Made by a program: the position numbers and the translations under genes. This document shows, piece by piece, positions 24,647 to 32,366 of a stretch of DNA of 64,000 nt. The number at the start of each line of letters is the position of its first letter. Position 1 is the first letter of the stretch. The notes beneath the pieces are model-generated. The model ran no database searches, was not told the origin of the DNA, and worked only from the letters and a program-made list of their open reading frames with translations. This DNA comes from an uncultured Muribaculum sp. (GTDB taxonomy: Bacteria; Bacteroidota; Bacteroidia; Bacteroidales; Muribaculaceae). The DNA lies in the NCBI GenBank assembly GCA_910589555.1, contig CAJUTE010000006.1:34348-98347 (forward strand). The letters run 5' to 3'.

Positions 24647-26200
24647 TTATAGAGGTATATTGCCGTGTTTTTTAGCCGGGTTGACAACCTTCTTGGTAGC
24701 CAACTGCTGGAGAGCGCGGATCACGCGGAAACGGGTGTTGCGAGGTTCGATAACATCGTCGATGTATCCGTAGCGTGCTGCGTTGTAAGGATTGCAGAAG
24801 AGCTTGTTGTATTCAGCTTCCTTCTCCTGGAGCACCTTCTTGGGATCCTCGGCTTCCTTAGCCTCACGTGCATAAAGCACTTCCACAGCTCCGGCACCGC
24901 CCATCACAGCGATTTCAGCGGTAGGCCATGCGTAGTTCATGTCGCCACGCAGCTGCTTACAGCTCATCACGATGTGGCTACCACCGTAGCTCTTACGCAA
25001 TGTCACAGTCACCTTGGGCACAGTGGCTTCTCCGTAGGCATAGAGCAACTTGGCTCCGTGGAGGATCACGCCATTGTATTCCTGACCGGTACCGGGGAGG
25101 AAGCCGGGGACGTCGACAAGTGTGACCAAAGGAATGTTGAACGCGTCGCAGAAACGCACGAAGCGCGCGCCCTTGCGTGAAGCGTTGCTGTCAAGCACTC
25201 CGGCAAGATATTTGGGCTGGTTAGCCACGATACCTACCGACTGACCGTTCATGCGGGCAAAACCCACGATGATGTTCTTGGCATAGTCACGCTGTATTTC
25301 AAGGAACTCGCCGTTGTCGACGATAGCGCCGATCACGCCATACATATCGTAAGGCTTGTTGGCAGCGTCGGGGATGATTTCGTTGAGCGAGTCCTCCATG
25401 CGGTCAACAGGGTCGGTGCATTCCACGAGGGGAGCCTCCTCAAGATTGTTCTGCGGGATGAAGCTGAAGAGCTTGCGGATGATGCGGATAGCGTCTTCAC
25501 CATCTTCAGCGGCGAAGTGAGCCACACCACTCTTGCAAGCGTGAACCTCAGCGCCACCGAGAGCTTCCTGAGTCACATCTTCACCGGTCACGGTCTTCAC
25601 CACCTTAGGTCCGGTGAGGAACATATAGGAGATGCCCTTAGCCATGATTGTGAAGTCGGTGAGAGCGGGAGAATATACCGCACCACCGGCGCAAGGACCG
25701 AGGATGGCAGAAATCTGAGGCACTACGCCCGATGCCATGATGTTGCGCTGGAATATTTCAGCGTATCCGCCAAGGGCGTTGATACCCTCCTGAATACGCG
25801 CGCCACCCGAGTCGTTAAGACCGATGACAGGCGCGCCCATCTTCATAGCCATGTCCATAATCTTGCAGATCTTCTGCGCCATGGTCTCAGAGAGCGATCC
25901 GCCAAACACGGTGAAATCCTGAGCGAATACATATACGAGACGACCGTCGATAGTACCGTAGCCGGTCACAACGCCATCGCCGAGATAACTTTTCTTTTCT
26001 TGTCCGAAGTTAGTGCAACGATGACGCACGAACATATCAAGTTCTTCAAAGCTTCCTTCGTCGAGAAGCTGCGCAATACGTTCGCGAGCAGTGTATTTGC
26101 CTTTGTCATGTTGCTTCTGGATTGCTTTCTCACCGCCGCCGATACGGGCTTGTTCGCGGAGGGCAATCAGTTCCTGCACTTTTTCAAGTTGGTTGCTCAT
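24647..26200 (-). CDS. mmdA: Methylmalonyl-CoA decarboxylase alpha subunit (carboxyltransferase)
   Basis: A 517-residue acyl-CoA carboxylase beta-type carboxyltransferase with two crotonase-like halves. The N-terminal half has GGARIQEGINALGGYAEIF and GGAVYSPALTDF; the C-terminal half has DVPGFLPGTGQEYNGVILHG and the KSYGGSHIVMSCKQL oxyanion region. It transfers the carboxyl group of (S)-methylmalonyl-CoA to the biotin of MmdC, yielding propionyl-CoA. Length and sequence also fit propionyl-CoA carboxylase beta subunits, but the operon with a membrane sodium pump and no biotin carboxylase gene favours decarboxylation. It starts 34 bases after the epimerase stop. Confidence 0.94.
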   Translation of the reverse strand: MSNQLEKVQELIALREQARIGGGEKAIQKQHDKGKYTARERIAQLLDEGSFEELDMFVRHRCTNFGQEKKSYLGDGVVTGYGTIDGRLVYVFAQDFTVFGGSLSETMAQKICKIMDMAMKMGAPVIGLNDSGGARIQEGINALGGYAEIFQRNIMASGVVPQISAILGPCAGGAVYSPALTDFTIMAKGISYMFLTGPKVVKTVTGEDVTQEALGGAEVHACKSGVAHFAAEDGEDAIRIIRKLFSFIPQNNLEEAPLVECTDPVDRMEDSLNEIIPDAANKPYDMYGVIGAIVDNGEFLEIQRDYAKNIIVGFARMNGQSVGIVANQPKYLAGVLDSNASRKGARFVRFCDAFNIPLVTLVDVPGFLPGTGQEYNGVILHGAKLLYAYGEATVPKVTVTLRKSYGGSHIVMSCKQLRGDMNYAWPTAEIAVMGGAGAVEVLYAREAKEAEDPKKVLQEKEAEYNKLFCNPYNAARYGYIDDVIEPRNTRFRVIRALQQLATKKVVNPAKKHGNIPL

Positions 26201-26234
26201 TTTGTGGAATATGTTGAACTAAGTGTGGATAATG

Positions 26235-26657
26235 TTATTTTTTAGCAGGGTCTTCGCAAAGTTCTACCAGAGTTCCGCAAGTGGACTTCGGGTGCAGGAA
26301 TGCGATGTTAAGACCTTCAGCGCCTTTACGTGGAGCCTTGTCGATGAGACGGCAGCCGTTAGCCTCAGCCTCAGCGAGAGCGTTTGCCACTCCATCCTCG
26401 ATAGCGAAAGCTATGTGCTGTATGCCTCCACGGCCGCCATTGTTGGCGATGAATTTAGAGATAGCGCTGTCTTCGCTTGTACCTTCAAGGAGCTCGATTT
26501 TAGTCTGTCCGACCTTGAAGAACGCCGTGCGCACTTTCTGATCGGCCACCTCTTCAATGGCAAAGCATTTAAGACCTAAGATTTTTTCGTAGAAAGGAAT
26601 AGCCTCGTCAAGCGACGTAACGGCGATACCAACATGTTCGATATGGGAAATGTCCAT
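26235..26657 (-). CDS. mce: Methylmalonyl-CoA epimerase
   Basis: A 140-residue glyoxalase/VOC-fold enzyme. It converts (R)-methylmalonyl-CoA, the product of the B12-dependent mutase, to the (S)-form used by MmdA. Family signatures are HIEHVGIAVTSLDEAIPFYEKI at the start, GGIQHIAF in the second module and CGTLVELCE near the end, which supply the metal-binding His/Glu residues. Length is typical. It is the first gene of the propionate operon; its leader holds a GC-rich hairpin (26699-26718) below a TAATTTTG -7 element (26731-26724). The mutase genes are not in the window. Confidence 0.95.
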   Translation of the reverse strand: MDISHIEHVGIAVTSLDEAIPFYEKILGLKCFAIEEVADQKVRTAFFKVGQTKIELLEGTSEDSAISKFIANNGGRGGIQHIAFAIEDGVANALAEAEANGCRLIDKAPRKGAEGLNIAFLHPKSTCGTLVELCEDPAKK

Positions 26658-26698
26658 ACTTTAAATTATTAAAATTAAGAATAATGCACTGTTAAGCG

Positions 26699-26731
26699 TG
26701 GCGGCACACCCCGCCACACTCTGCAAAATTA
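26699..26731 (-). promoter_or_regulatory. mce operon -7 element with leader hairpin
   Basis: TAATTTTG (26731-26724 on the minus strand) matches TAnnTTTG. Just downstream in the leader, GTGGCGG and CCGCCAC (about 26699-26718) form a perfect 7-bp GC hairpin, 40 bases before the mce ATG. Confidence 0.5.
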
Positions 26732-26831
26732 ATAATTATTATGGAATAAAACTCATTTTGGCAGTCACTATTTTATTATAATAATATGTGTGGCGGCGTT
26801 CTTCCTGCATATAACGGCAGCCTTTGAAAAG

Positions 26832-26908
26832 CGGCACCGATTGAAAAGTGCCGGAAAAACTGACATTTTTTGATGTTTTTAGTGAAAAAATGTCACGTGC
26901 GTGTCAGT
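26832..26908. repeat. Nested dyads upstream of dnaK
   Basis: CGGCAC/GTGCCG (26832-26837 with 26848-26853) is followed by a perfect 11-bp inverted repeat TGACATTTTTT/AAAAAATGTCA (26861-26871 with 26885-26895). A 7-bp pair ACTGACA/TGTCAGT (26859-26865 with 26902-26908) overlaps it. These are candidate operator or stem-loop elements for either divergent gene. Confidence 0.6.
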
Positions 26909-26965
26909 AAGCCGATTAAGTTTAGACAATTGGGAATTAATTATTTAAGCATCAACTCAACCTTT

Positions 26966-26981
26966 TTGGCACATGATTTGT
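26966..26981 (+). promoter_or_regulatory. Sigma-54-like promoter element upstream of dnaK
   Basis: TTGGCAC, then ATGAT, then TTGT places GG and GT ten bases apart, matching the RpoN consensus TGGCAC-N5-TTGC except for the final T. It lies about 100 bases before the dnaK ATG. Whether RpoN drives dnaK here is inferred from this match alone. Confidence 0.4.
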
Positions 26982-27080
26982 TTTTCTTGTGAATGTCGGA
27001 GTTCAACGCGATTGATTTCTCCGGTAGATATTGTTATAGTGTAAATAAAATAAATAACCAAAATAAAAAGTAAAATCATT

Positions 27081-28988
27081 ATGGGAAAGATTATTGGTAT
27101 AGACTTAGGAACAACCAATTCCTGTGTTTCTGTCCTTGAAGGTAATGACCCTGTCGTTATCCCTAACAGCGAAGGCCGTAACACCACTCCATCTATAGTT
27201 GCATTTATCGCCGGCGGCGAACGTAAGGTGGGCGATCCTGCCAAGCGTCAAGCAATCACCAACCCTGAAGGCACGATTTATTCAATCAAGCGTTTCATGG
27301 GTGAAAATTACAATGAAGTAGCAGAAGAGATCAAGCGTGTGCCTTACGAAGTGGGCAAATCAGACAACGGCGGCGTGCGAGTACTCGTGGACGGTCGTGA
27401 ATACACTCCTCAAGAGATTTCGGCAATGATTCTTCAAAAGATGAAGAAGACCGCCGAGGATTATCTTGGACAGACTGTAGACGAAGCCGTGATCACCGTT
27501 CCGGCATACTTCAACGATTCACAGCGTCAGGCTACTAAGGAAGCAGGCGAAATCGCCGGTCTTAAGGTGCGTCGTATTGTCAACGAGCCTACCGCAGCAG
27601 CGCTTGCTTACGGTCTTGACAAGAGCGATAAGGATCAGAAAATCGCAGTGTTTGACCTTGGTGGCGGTACATTTGATATCTCCATCCTTGAACTTGGCGA
27701 CGGCGTGTTTGAGGTGAAGTCAACCAACGGTGACACTCACCTTGGCGGTGATGACTTTGACCACGTGATCATCGACTGGCTTGCCGATGACTTCCAGCAG
27801 GAATACAACGTAGACCTCCGCAAAGATTCAATGGCTCTTCAGCGTCTTAAAGAGGCCGCAGAAAAGGCTAAGATTGAACTTTCAAGCTCAACCACTACTG
27901 AAATCAACCTTCCTTATATAATGCCTGTCGACGGTGTTCCACGCCACTTGGTAAAGACTCTTACCCGCGCAAAATTCGAGCAGCTTGCCGACAAGCTTAT
28001 CCAGGCAACCGTTAAGCCATGTGAACAAGCTCTTAAGGATGCCGGCATGAGCGCATCGGATATTGATGAAGTCATCCTCGTGGGTGGTTCAACCCGTATC
28101 CCGGCAATCCAGGAGATTGTCAAGAAGTTCTTCGGCAAAGCTCCGTCAAAGGGCGTTAACCCCGACGAAGTTGTAGCAGTGGGCGCCGCTATCCAAGGCG
28201 GTGTGCTTTCAGGCGACGTGAAGGATGTGCTTCTTCTTGATGTTGTGCCTCTGTCAGTAGGTATCGAAACTCTCGGTGGCGTAATGACCAAGCTTATCGA
28301 AGCCAACACCACTATCCCTACCCGCAAGAGCGAGGTATTCTCAACCGCTGTCGACAATCAGCCGTCAGTTGAAATCCATGTGCTTCAGGGCGAACGTCCT
28401 CTTGCTAAGGATGACAAGACCCTTGGCAAGTTCCACCTTGACGGAATCGCACCCGCACCTCGTGGAATTCCGCAGATCGAAGTGACATTTGAAATCGACG
28501 CCAACGGTATTCTTAATGTATCGGCAAAGGATAAAGCCACCGGCAAGGAGCAGAGCATCCGTATCGAGGCTTCATCAGGCTTGACCGATGCTGAGATCAA
28601 GAGAATGAAGGACGAAGCAGCTGCCAACGCTGCAGCCGACGAAGCTGAAAAGCAGCGTATCGACAAGCTCAACCACGCTGACGCTGTCATCTTCCAGACC
28701 AAGAAGCAGCTCGAAGAACTTGGCGCAGCAATTCCTGCCGACAAGAAAGCTACTATCGAATCAGCTCTTTCTCGTCTTGAAGAAGCTCACAAGGCTCAGA
28801 ACATCGAAGGAATCGACTCTGCCATCAGCGAAATCCAGAAGGCATTCGGCGAAGCTCAGCAAGATATCCTCAACGCCCAACAGCAGGCTCAGGCAGGCGC
28901 ACAGCAGCAAGGCGGCGCACAGCAGGGTCCCGCTAACAACGGCGGCGATGACCACGTGACCGACGTAGACTTCGAGGAAGTGAAGTAA
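27081..28988 (+). CDS. dnaK: Chaperone DnaK (Hsp70)
   Basis: A 635-residue Hsp70 that, with DnaJ and GrpE, binds unfolded proteins in an ATP-driven cycle in the cytoplasm. The nucleotide-binding domain begins with GIDLGTTNSC and carries VFDLGGGTFDIS and ILVGGSTRIP-type phosphate and adenosine motifs. The hydrophobic interdomain linker DVLLLDV precedes the beta-sandwich substrate domain, and the helical lid ends in a Gln/Ala-rich tail and DVDFEEVK, the Bacteroidota version of the acidic terminus. Length is normal. dnaJ and grpE are not adjacent. A terminator (29009-29053) follows closely. Codon use is highly biased, as expected for an abundant protein. Confidence 0.98.
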   Translation: MGKIIGIDLGTTNSCVSVLEGNDPVVIPNSEGRNTTPSIVAFIAGGERKVGDPAKRQAITNPEGTIYSIKRFMGENYNEVAEEIKRVPYEVGKSDNGGVRVLVDGREYTPQEISAMILQKMKKTAEDYLGQTVDEAVITVPAYFNDSQRQATKEAGEIAGLKVRRIVNEPTAAALAYGLDKSDKDQKIAVFDLGGGTFDISILELGDGVFEVKSTNGDTHLGGDDFDHVIIDWLADDFQQEYNVDLRKDSMALQRLKEAAEKAKIELSSSTTTEINLPYIMPVDGVPRHLVKTLTRAKFEQLADKLIQATVKPCEQALKDAGMSASDIDEVILVGGSTRIPAIQEIVKKFFGKAPSKGVNPDEVVAVGAAIQGGVLSGDVKDVLLLDVVPLSVGIETLGGVMTKLIEANTTIPTRKSEVFSTAVDNQPSVEIHVLQGERPLAKDDKTLGKFHLDGIAPAPRGIPQIEVTFEIDANGILNVSAKDKATGKEQSIRIEASSGLTDAEIKRMKDEAAANAAADEAEKQRIDKLNHADAVIFQTKKQLEELGAAIPADKKATIESALSRLEEAHKAQNIEGIDSAISEIQKAFGEAQQDILNAQQQAQAGAQQQGGAQQGPANNGGDDHVTDVDFEEVK

Positions 28989-29008
28989 ACGATATCATAA
29001 AATAAACT

Positions 29009-29053
29009 GATGCGGGATGCAGCCCGACAGGGATGCGTCCCGCATCTTCTTTT
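29009..29053 (+). terminator. dnaK terminator
   Basis: GATGCGGGA (29009-29017) pairs with TCCCGCATC (29038-29046), followed by TTCTTTT. It lies 21 bases past the dnaK stop. Confidence 0.85.
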
Positions 29054-29077
29054 AAAAACCTTTAATTTTTCTTTTTT

Positions 29078-29320
29078 ATGGAAATCAACGAAATTATCAG
29101 CCAGTTGAAGGACAAGTTAGGCGATTCTGTCAATGTAGAGCAGATAACAGAGAAACTGGGTGGATTTGACCACTCCAATATGTCGTTTACGGAGATTGTA
29201 GCGAAACTGAAAGATGGTAACATTCTCGGTGATCTTGATGGAGATGGCAAAGTGGAATCCAATATCGATGAAATCAAAGGTAAAGCCTCCCAGATGTTCG
29301 GCGGCATCTTTGGCAAATAA
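29078..29320 (+). CDS. Small acidic protein with EF-hand-like loop
   Basis: An 80-residue cytoplasmic protein with three short amphipathic helices. Residues 52-60, DLDGDGKVE, have the spacing of a calcium-binding EF-hand or dockerin loop (Asp52, Asp54, Asp56). The C-terminal part (IDEIKGKASQMFGGIFGK) is a helix ending in a Gly/Phe-rich tail. Only one loop is present and the second helix of a true EF-hand is uncertain. It follows dnaK by about 90 bases but beyond its terminator, and has its own terminator at 29371-29405. I do not recognise a named family; similar short Bacteroidales proteins exist with no known function. Confidence 0.72.
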   Translation: MEINEIISQLKDKLGDSVNVEQITEKLGGFDHSNMSFTEIVAKLKDGNILGDLDGDGKVESNIDEIKGKASQMFGGIFGK

Positions 29321-29370
29321 CCTTGAAACAAAAAATACGGAATTCCGTAAGAACGATTACCCCAATGATT

Positions 29371-29405
29371 AAAAAGGAGCATAGTCAGCTGATTGTGCTC
29401 CTTTA
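29371..29405 (+). terminator. Terminator of the EF-loop protein gene
   Basis: AAGGAGCA (29374-29381) pairs with TGCTCCTT (29396-29403), with flanking A and T runs. It probably works in both directions. Confidence 0.8.
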
Positions 29406-29540
29406 TATTGCCGTCAATATTAGTATTCATTTCGCTATATTTAGCTCATATTGAGCTGGTTATATTTTCGAGAGGCAAAATCAGCATTAGGGTGGCATAT
29501 AACTTCCTATTTGAGCCAAATATTGTTTTTATATACTCAA

Positions 29541-29569
29541 AACTTTTGCTATATTTGCAAAAACTTTTG
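29541..29569 (+). promoter_or_regulatory. Promoter and overlapping palindrome of the DUF4143 ATPase gene
   Basis: The -7 element TATATTTG (29550-29557) sits between TTTTGC (29544-29549) and GCAAAA (29557-29562), a 6-bp inverted repeat, and between two direct copies of AACTTTTG (29541-29548 and 29562-29569). The arrangement suggests an operator directly over the promoter. The ATG follows at 29573. Confidence 0.5.
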
Positions 29570-29572
29570 GAT

Positions 29573-30781
29573 ATGATTAAAACAATAGAAAATATCCCGA
29601 GACCAAAATATCTTGATAAGATTTTTAGATATAAGGGTAAAGGCGTGATAAAGGTGCTGACGGGTCAACGGCGCGTCGGGAAGAGCTGCATATTAAATTC
29701 CGTCGAGGAGAAACTCCGCCAGTCATCACCAACCGCTAATTTCATTCGCATCAATCTTGAGGATTTTGCTTTTTCTCATATCAAAAGTGCGTCAGATTTA
29801 AACGAGGAAATTGTCAGGCATCTGTCGGATTCATCCATGAACTACATATTCATTGATGAAATTCAGGAGATTGAGAATTTTGATAAGGTTATTCGTTCGC
29901 TATGTCTCGATGCACGGAACGACATCTATGTCACAGGAAGCAATTCATCAATGTTGTCTTCCGAAATCGCCTCGCGGCTTGCCGGACGAAGTATAGAGAT
30001 TAGAGTGCATCCTCTTTGTTATGATGAGTTTCTTCTGTTTCATTCACTTGGAGATTCAGATGAAAGCTTAGACCTATATTTGAGATTTGGAGGAATGCCA
30101 TATTTGAGGAATCTTCCCAAACGAGAGACGTGGAATGAATATCTCACAGGAATTACCGATGCTTTGGTTTACCGTGACATCGTAAGCCGACATTCCATCC
30201 GCAACAATGATTTTTTGCAAAGGTTACTGCTTTTCCTGGCCGATAATACCGGACAGATTTTTACGGCAAAACGCATAGCCGACTATCTGAAATCGCAACG
30301 TGTAGCCGGAACCGTGAACAGTGTACAAACATACGCCGACTATATTTGCGATGCCTATATCACTAATAAAGTGCGACGATGGGATATAGTGGGAAAGAAA
30401 TTCTTTGAGATAGGTGAAAAATATTATTTCGAGGATATCGGAATACGCAATTCTATTATAGGCTATCGGCCAATGGATATTGGGGCAATCCTCGAAAACG
30501 TCATTTACAACAAATTGTCAGGAGATGGTTACGACATAAAGGTCGGTGTGCTTTCAAAAAACAAAGAAATTGATTTTGTCGCTGAAAAAGATGGGGAGCG
30601 AAAATACATTCAAGTTGCGGTAAATGTCTATGACAAAGCCACTGCTGACCGCGAGTTTGGCAATCTCGAATCGATTGGCGACAATTATGAAAAGTTGGTT
30701 GTCACACTACACGATTCGGCACCAAACACTCAAAACGGCATCAAAATGCTTTCTCTCCGTGACTTCTTGAATATGCCTTAA
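29573..30781 (+). CDS. Orphan AAA-family ATPase with DUF4143 domain
   Basis: A 402-residue predicted ATPase of the AAA_14/DUF4143 type. Walker A is GQRRVGKS (31-38) and Walker B lies in YIFIDEIQEI (~residues 92-101); an arginine-rich sensor region precedes SRLAGRSIEIRVHPL. The C-terminal DUF4143 part (~200-402) resembles a PD-(D/E)XK nuclease fold: GVLSKNKEIDFVAEKDG has the acidic residues, but the usual E-x-K is replaced by QVA, so nuclease activity is doubtful. The ATG at 29573 is chosen over the longer frame because the promoter lies inside the extension. The gene stands alone. Families of this kind are common in Bacteroidota, often multi-copy, with unknown role. Confidence 0.85.
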   Translation: MIKTIENIPRPKYLDKIFRYKGKGVIKVLTGQRRVGKSCILNSVEEKLRQSSPTANFIRINLEDFAFSHIKSASDLNEEIVRHLSDSSMNYIFIDEIQEIENFDKVIRSLCLDARNDIYVTGSNSSMLSSEIASRLAGRSIEIRVHPLCYDEFLLFHSLGDSDESLDLYLRFGGMPYLRNLPKRETWNEYLTGITDALVYRDIVSRHSIRNNDFLQRLLLFLADNTGQIFTAKRIADYLKSQRVAGTVNSVQTYADYICDAYITNKVRRWDIVGKKFFEIGEKYYFEDIGIRNSIIGYRPMDIGAILENVIYNKLSGDGYDIKVGVLSKNKEIDFVAEKDGERKYIQVAVNVYDKATADREFGNLESIGDNYEKLVVTLHDSAPNTQNGIKMLSLRDFLNMP

Positions 30782-30920
30782 CCTATGCAGGCAGGTATTA
30801 TTGATTTATCTTGATAACAATCAATTTTAAAGTTGCCCATATTTGGAACACTTTAACATAATGCTCTATTTACCTATGTTTAGCTGAGATAGAAAAAAAA
30901 ATAAATGGATAATAAACAAT

Positions 30921-30956
30921 AGAAAGGGTTGCAAATATTTGGTTACTGCCCTTTCT
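30921..30956. promoter_or_regulatory. Dyad upstream of the Crp-type regulator
   Basis: AGAAAGGG (30921-30928) and CCCTTTCT (30949-30956) are perfect inverted repeats. Between them lies the palindrome CAAATATTTG (30932-30941). The dyad abuts the -33 box of the regulator gene and could be an autoregulatory site. Confidence 0.4.
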
Positions 30957-30957
30957 G

Positions 30958-30989
30958 TTGCAATCTCGTGCTTTTTTTTCGTAACTTTG
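30958..30989 (+). promoter_or_regulatory. Promoter of the Crp-type regulator gene
   Basis: TTG (30958-30960), 21 bases, then TAACTTTG (30982-30989) matches the Bacteroidota promoter. It lies directly upstream of the ATG at 31000, so the mRNA leader is very short. Confidence 0.6.
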
Positions 30990-30999
30990 GCATCGGGTT

Positions 31000-31569
31000 A
31001 TGGACGGGAACTTCAATACATATATTGACCATATCGAGCCTGAGTTCTGGCGTGAACTTTGCGTCAGCCACGGCAAGCTGCGCCATTATAATCGCGGCGA
31101 AGAATTTCTACACTTTGGCGAGGTCGGGAAATACATTGGCATGGTCAAAGATGGCACTCTCAAATATGTGACATATTCAGCCACAGGAACAGAGCACGTG
31201 ATAGGACTGATCTTCCCCAATGAGTTTGTGGTCGACTGGCCTTTCGTGTTATACGAGCAGCCGTCGAGAGTTGCCATAATAGCGTCTTCGCAATGTGCGA
31301 TATATCGCCTTCCGGTTGAAATGGCGCGCCAAAGAATGAAGGAAGAACCCGAGTTTATGGAACGTATGATGCACTGCACCGAAGCAGTGTTTTCCACCGT
31401 CTATGACAGATACATCGATCTTTATGGCAAGACGCCGCAGCAGCGATATGCCGAACTCGTTGAAAAGCATCCCGATCTGTTCTCCCTCTTTTCACTTCAT
31501 GACATCGCGTCATTCCTGAATATCACCCCAACCCATATGAGCCGCCTGCGAAAAAACTACGGCAAATAA
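31000..31569 (+). CDS. Crp/Fnr-family transcription regulator
   Basis: A 189-residue cytoplasmic DNA-binding protein. Residues ~10-120 form a cyclic-nucleotide-binding-like beta roll (YNRGEEFLHFGEVGKYIGMVKDGTLKY, then FPNEFVVDW), a long dimerisation helix follows (~120-150), and the C-terminal helix-turn-helix (SLHDIASFLNITPTHMSRLRK) is the short Bacteroidota version. The cAMP-contact Arg/Ser pair of E. coli Crp is not conserved, so the ligand is probably not cAMP. Next downstream are a lipoprotein and a TonB-dependent receptor on the same strand, separated by a terminator/promoter, so it may regulate them; this is inferred from position. Confidence 0.88.
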   Translation: MDGNFNTYIDHIEPEFWRELCVSHGKLRHYNRGEEFLHFGEVGKYIGMVKDGTLKYVTYSATGTEHVIGLIFPNEFVVDWPFVLYEQPSRVAIIASSQCAIYRLPVEMARQRMKEEPEFMERMMHCTEAVFSTVYDRYIDLYGKTPQQRYAELVEKHPDLFSLFSLHDIASFLNITPTHMSRLRKNYGK

Positions 31570-31602
31570 AAACTCTCAACAAATGTTGAGAGTTTTTATT
31601 TT
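31570..31602 (+). terminator. Terminator of the regulator gene
   Basis: CTCTCAAC/GTTGAGAG with a four-base loop is followed by a T-rich run. It begins at the stop codon and runs into the promoter of the next gene. Confidence 0.85.
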
Positions 31603-31611
31603 TATTGGTGG

Positions 31612-31619
31612 TAACTTTG
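31612..31619 (+). promoter_or_regulatory. -7 element of the lipoprotein-TonB receptor operon
   Basis: TAACTTTG matches TAnnTTTG, 24 bases before the ATG at 31643. It lies ten bases past the preceding terminator. Confidence 0.6.
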
Positions 31620-31642
31620 CGTCATTACAAAATGAATGGATT

Positions 31643-32365
31643 ATGACAAAGTTCAGCTTTTTCCTATTAGCGGCAAGCCTGTGCTTGGCATCATGCACGA
31701 CACACAAACTACCGGCATTCTCCAATCAACAATGGCACGTGGATCCACACAGCGGAAATGCAGTCAGCACGGCAGGGACCGAACTGGCATTCGGTTCGGA
31801 ATGGATGATTACCGACACCACCCTCATGCAGACTGCCGAACAAATAGCCGCCTATCCCAAATTATCGTCCCATCTCGCGAGCGGCATAGCTCAATTCCCT
31901 GAAATCAAAGTAGACTCGGTGCTTTTTTACAATCCTCATCGAGGGCTTCTATTCGTAGCCTACCATCAGGCAAAGCCTCTGAAGCCCACATCAGAAATTG
32001 GTTTATACAATGACTCTGCCGTCGTATACAGCAAGGAGTATGCTCGAATTTTTGGAAACATGACTACATATATCGATGACGACGGGTGGGAGATAGGTCC
32101 CTCGGAATCGGTTTATTCCAACGTGCGTTACAACCCTAACCACAAGCGGCTCGTACTCTTGCAGAGGCTACCGCATAGCAATATTGCCGTTTTCGTGATT
32201 TGCTACACAAATACCAAAAAAGGAAAATGGTGGGAGAACTATCCTCCTGGCACATTATGGAATATTGACCTCGGCGATACCGACAATCTCGAACGAATCT
32301 CATCATTTTTGCATTCCTCACGGAATCTTGCAGTTGAAAACTTAAAATTAGCTCTCCCTGAATAA
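31643..32365 (+). CDS. Lipoprotein upstream of a TonB-dependent receptor
   Basis: A 240-residue lipoprotein (lipobox CLASC, Cys18 from the ATG at 31643). The longer frame beginning at 31583 overlaps the terminator and promoter and is rejected. The mature protein is a mixed alpha/beta domain with many Tyr and Asn residues (YNPHRGLLFVAYHQ, YSNVRYNPNHKRLVLLQRLP). I recognise no family. Its stop is one base before the TonB-receptor ATG, so the two are tightly coupled in translation and probably act together at the outer membrane, perhaps as a surface substrate-binding partner. Confidence 0.78.
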   Translation: MTKFSFFLLAASLCLASCTTHKLPAFSNQQWHVDPHSGNAVSTAGTELAFGSEWMITDTTLMQTAEQIAAYPKLSSHLASGIAQFPEIKVDSVLFYNPHRGLLFVAYHQAKPLKPTSEIGLYNDSAVVYSKEYARIFGNMTTYIDDDGWEIGPSESVYSNVRYNPNHKRLVLLQRLPHSNIAVFVICYTNTKKGKWWENYPPGTLWNIDLGDTDNLERISSFLHSSRNLAVENLKLALPE

Positions 32366-32366
32366 C

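Larger units (their letters stand above)
26658..27080. other. 423-base divergent regulatory region between mce and dnaK
   Basis: No gene is visible here. It holds, from left to right, the mce leader hairpin and -7 element, two dyads (CGGCAC/GTGCCG at 26832-26853; TGACATTTTTT/AAAAAATGTCA at 26861-26895), a sigma-54-like element (26966-26981) and an AT-rich stretch before the dnaK ATG. Confidence 0.6.
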
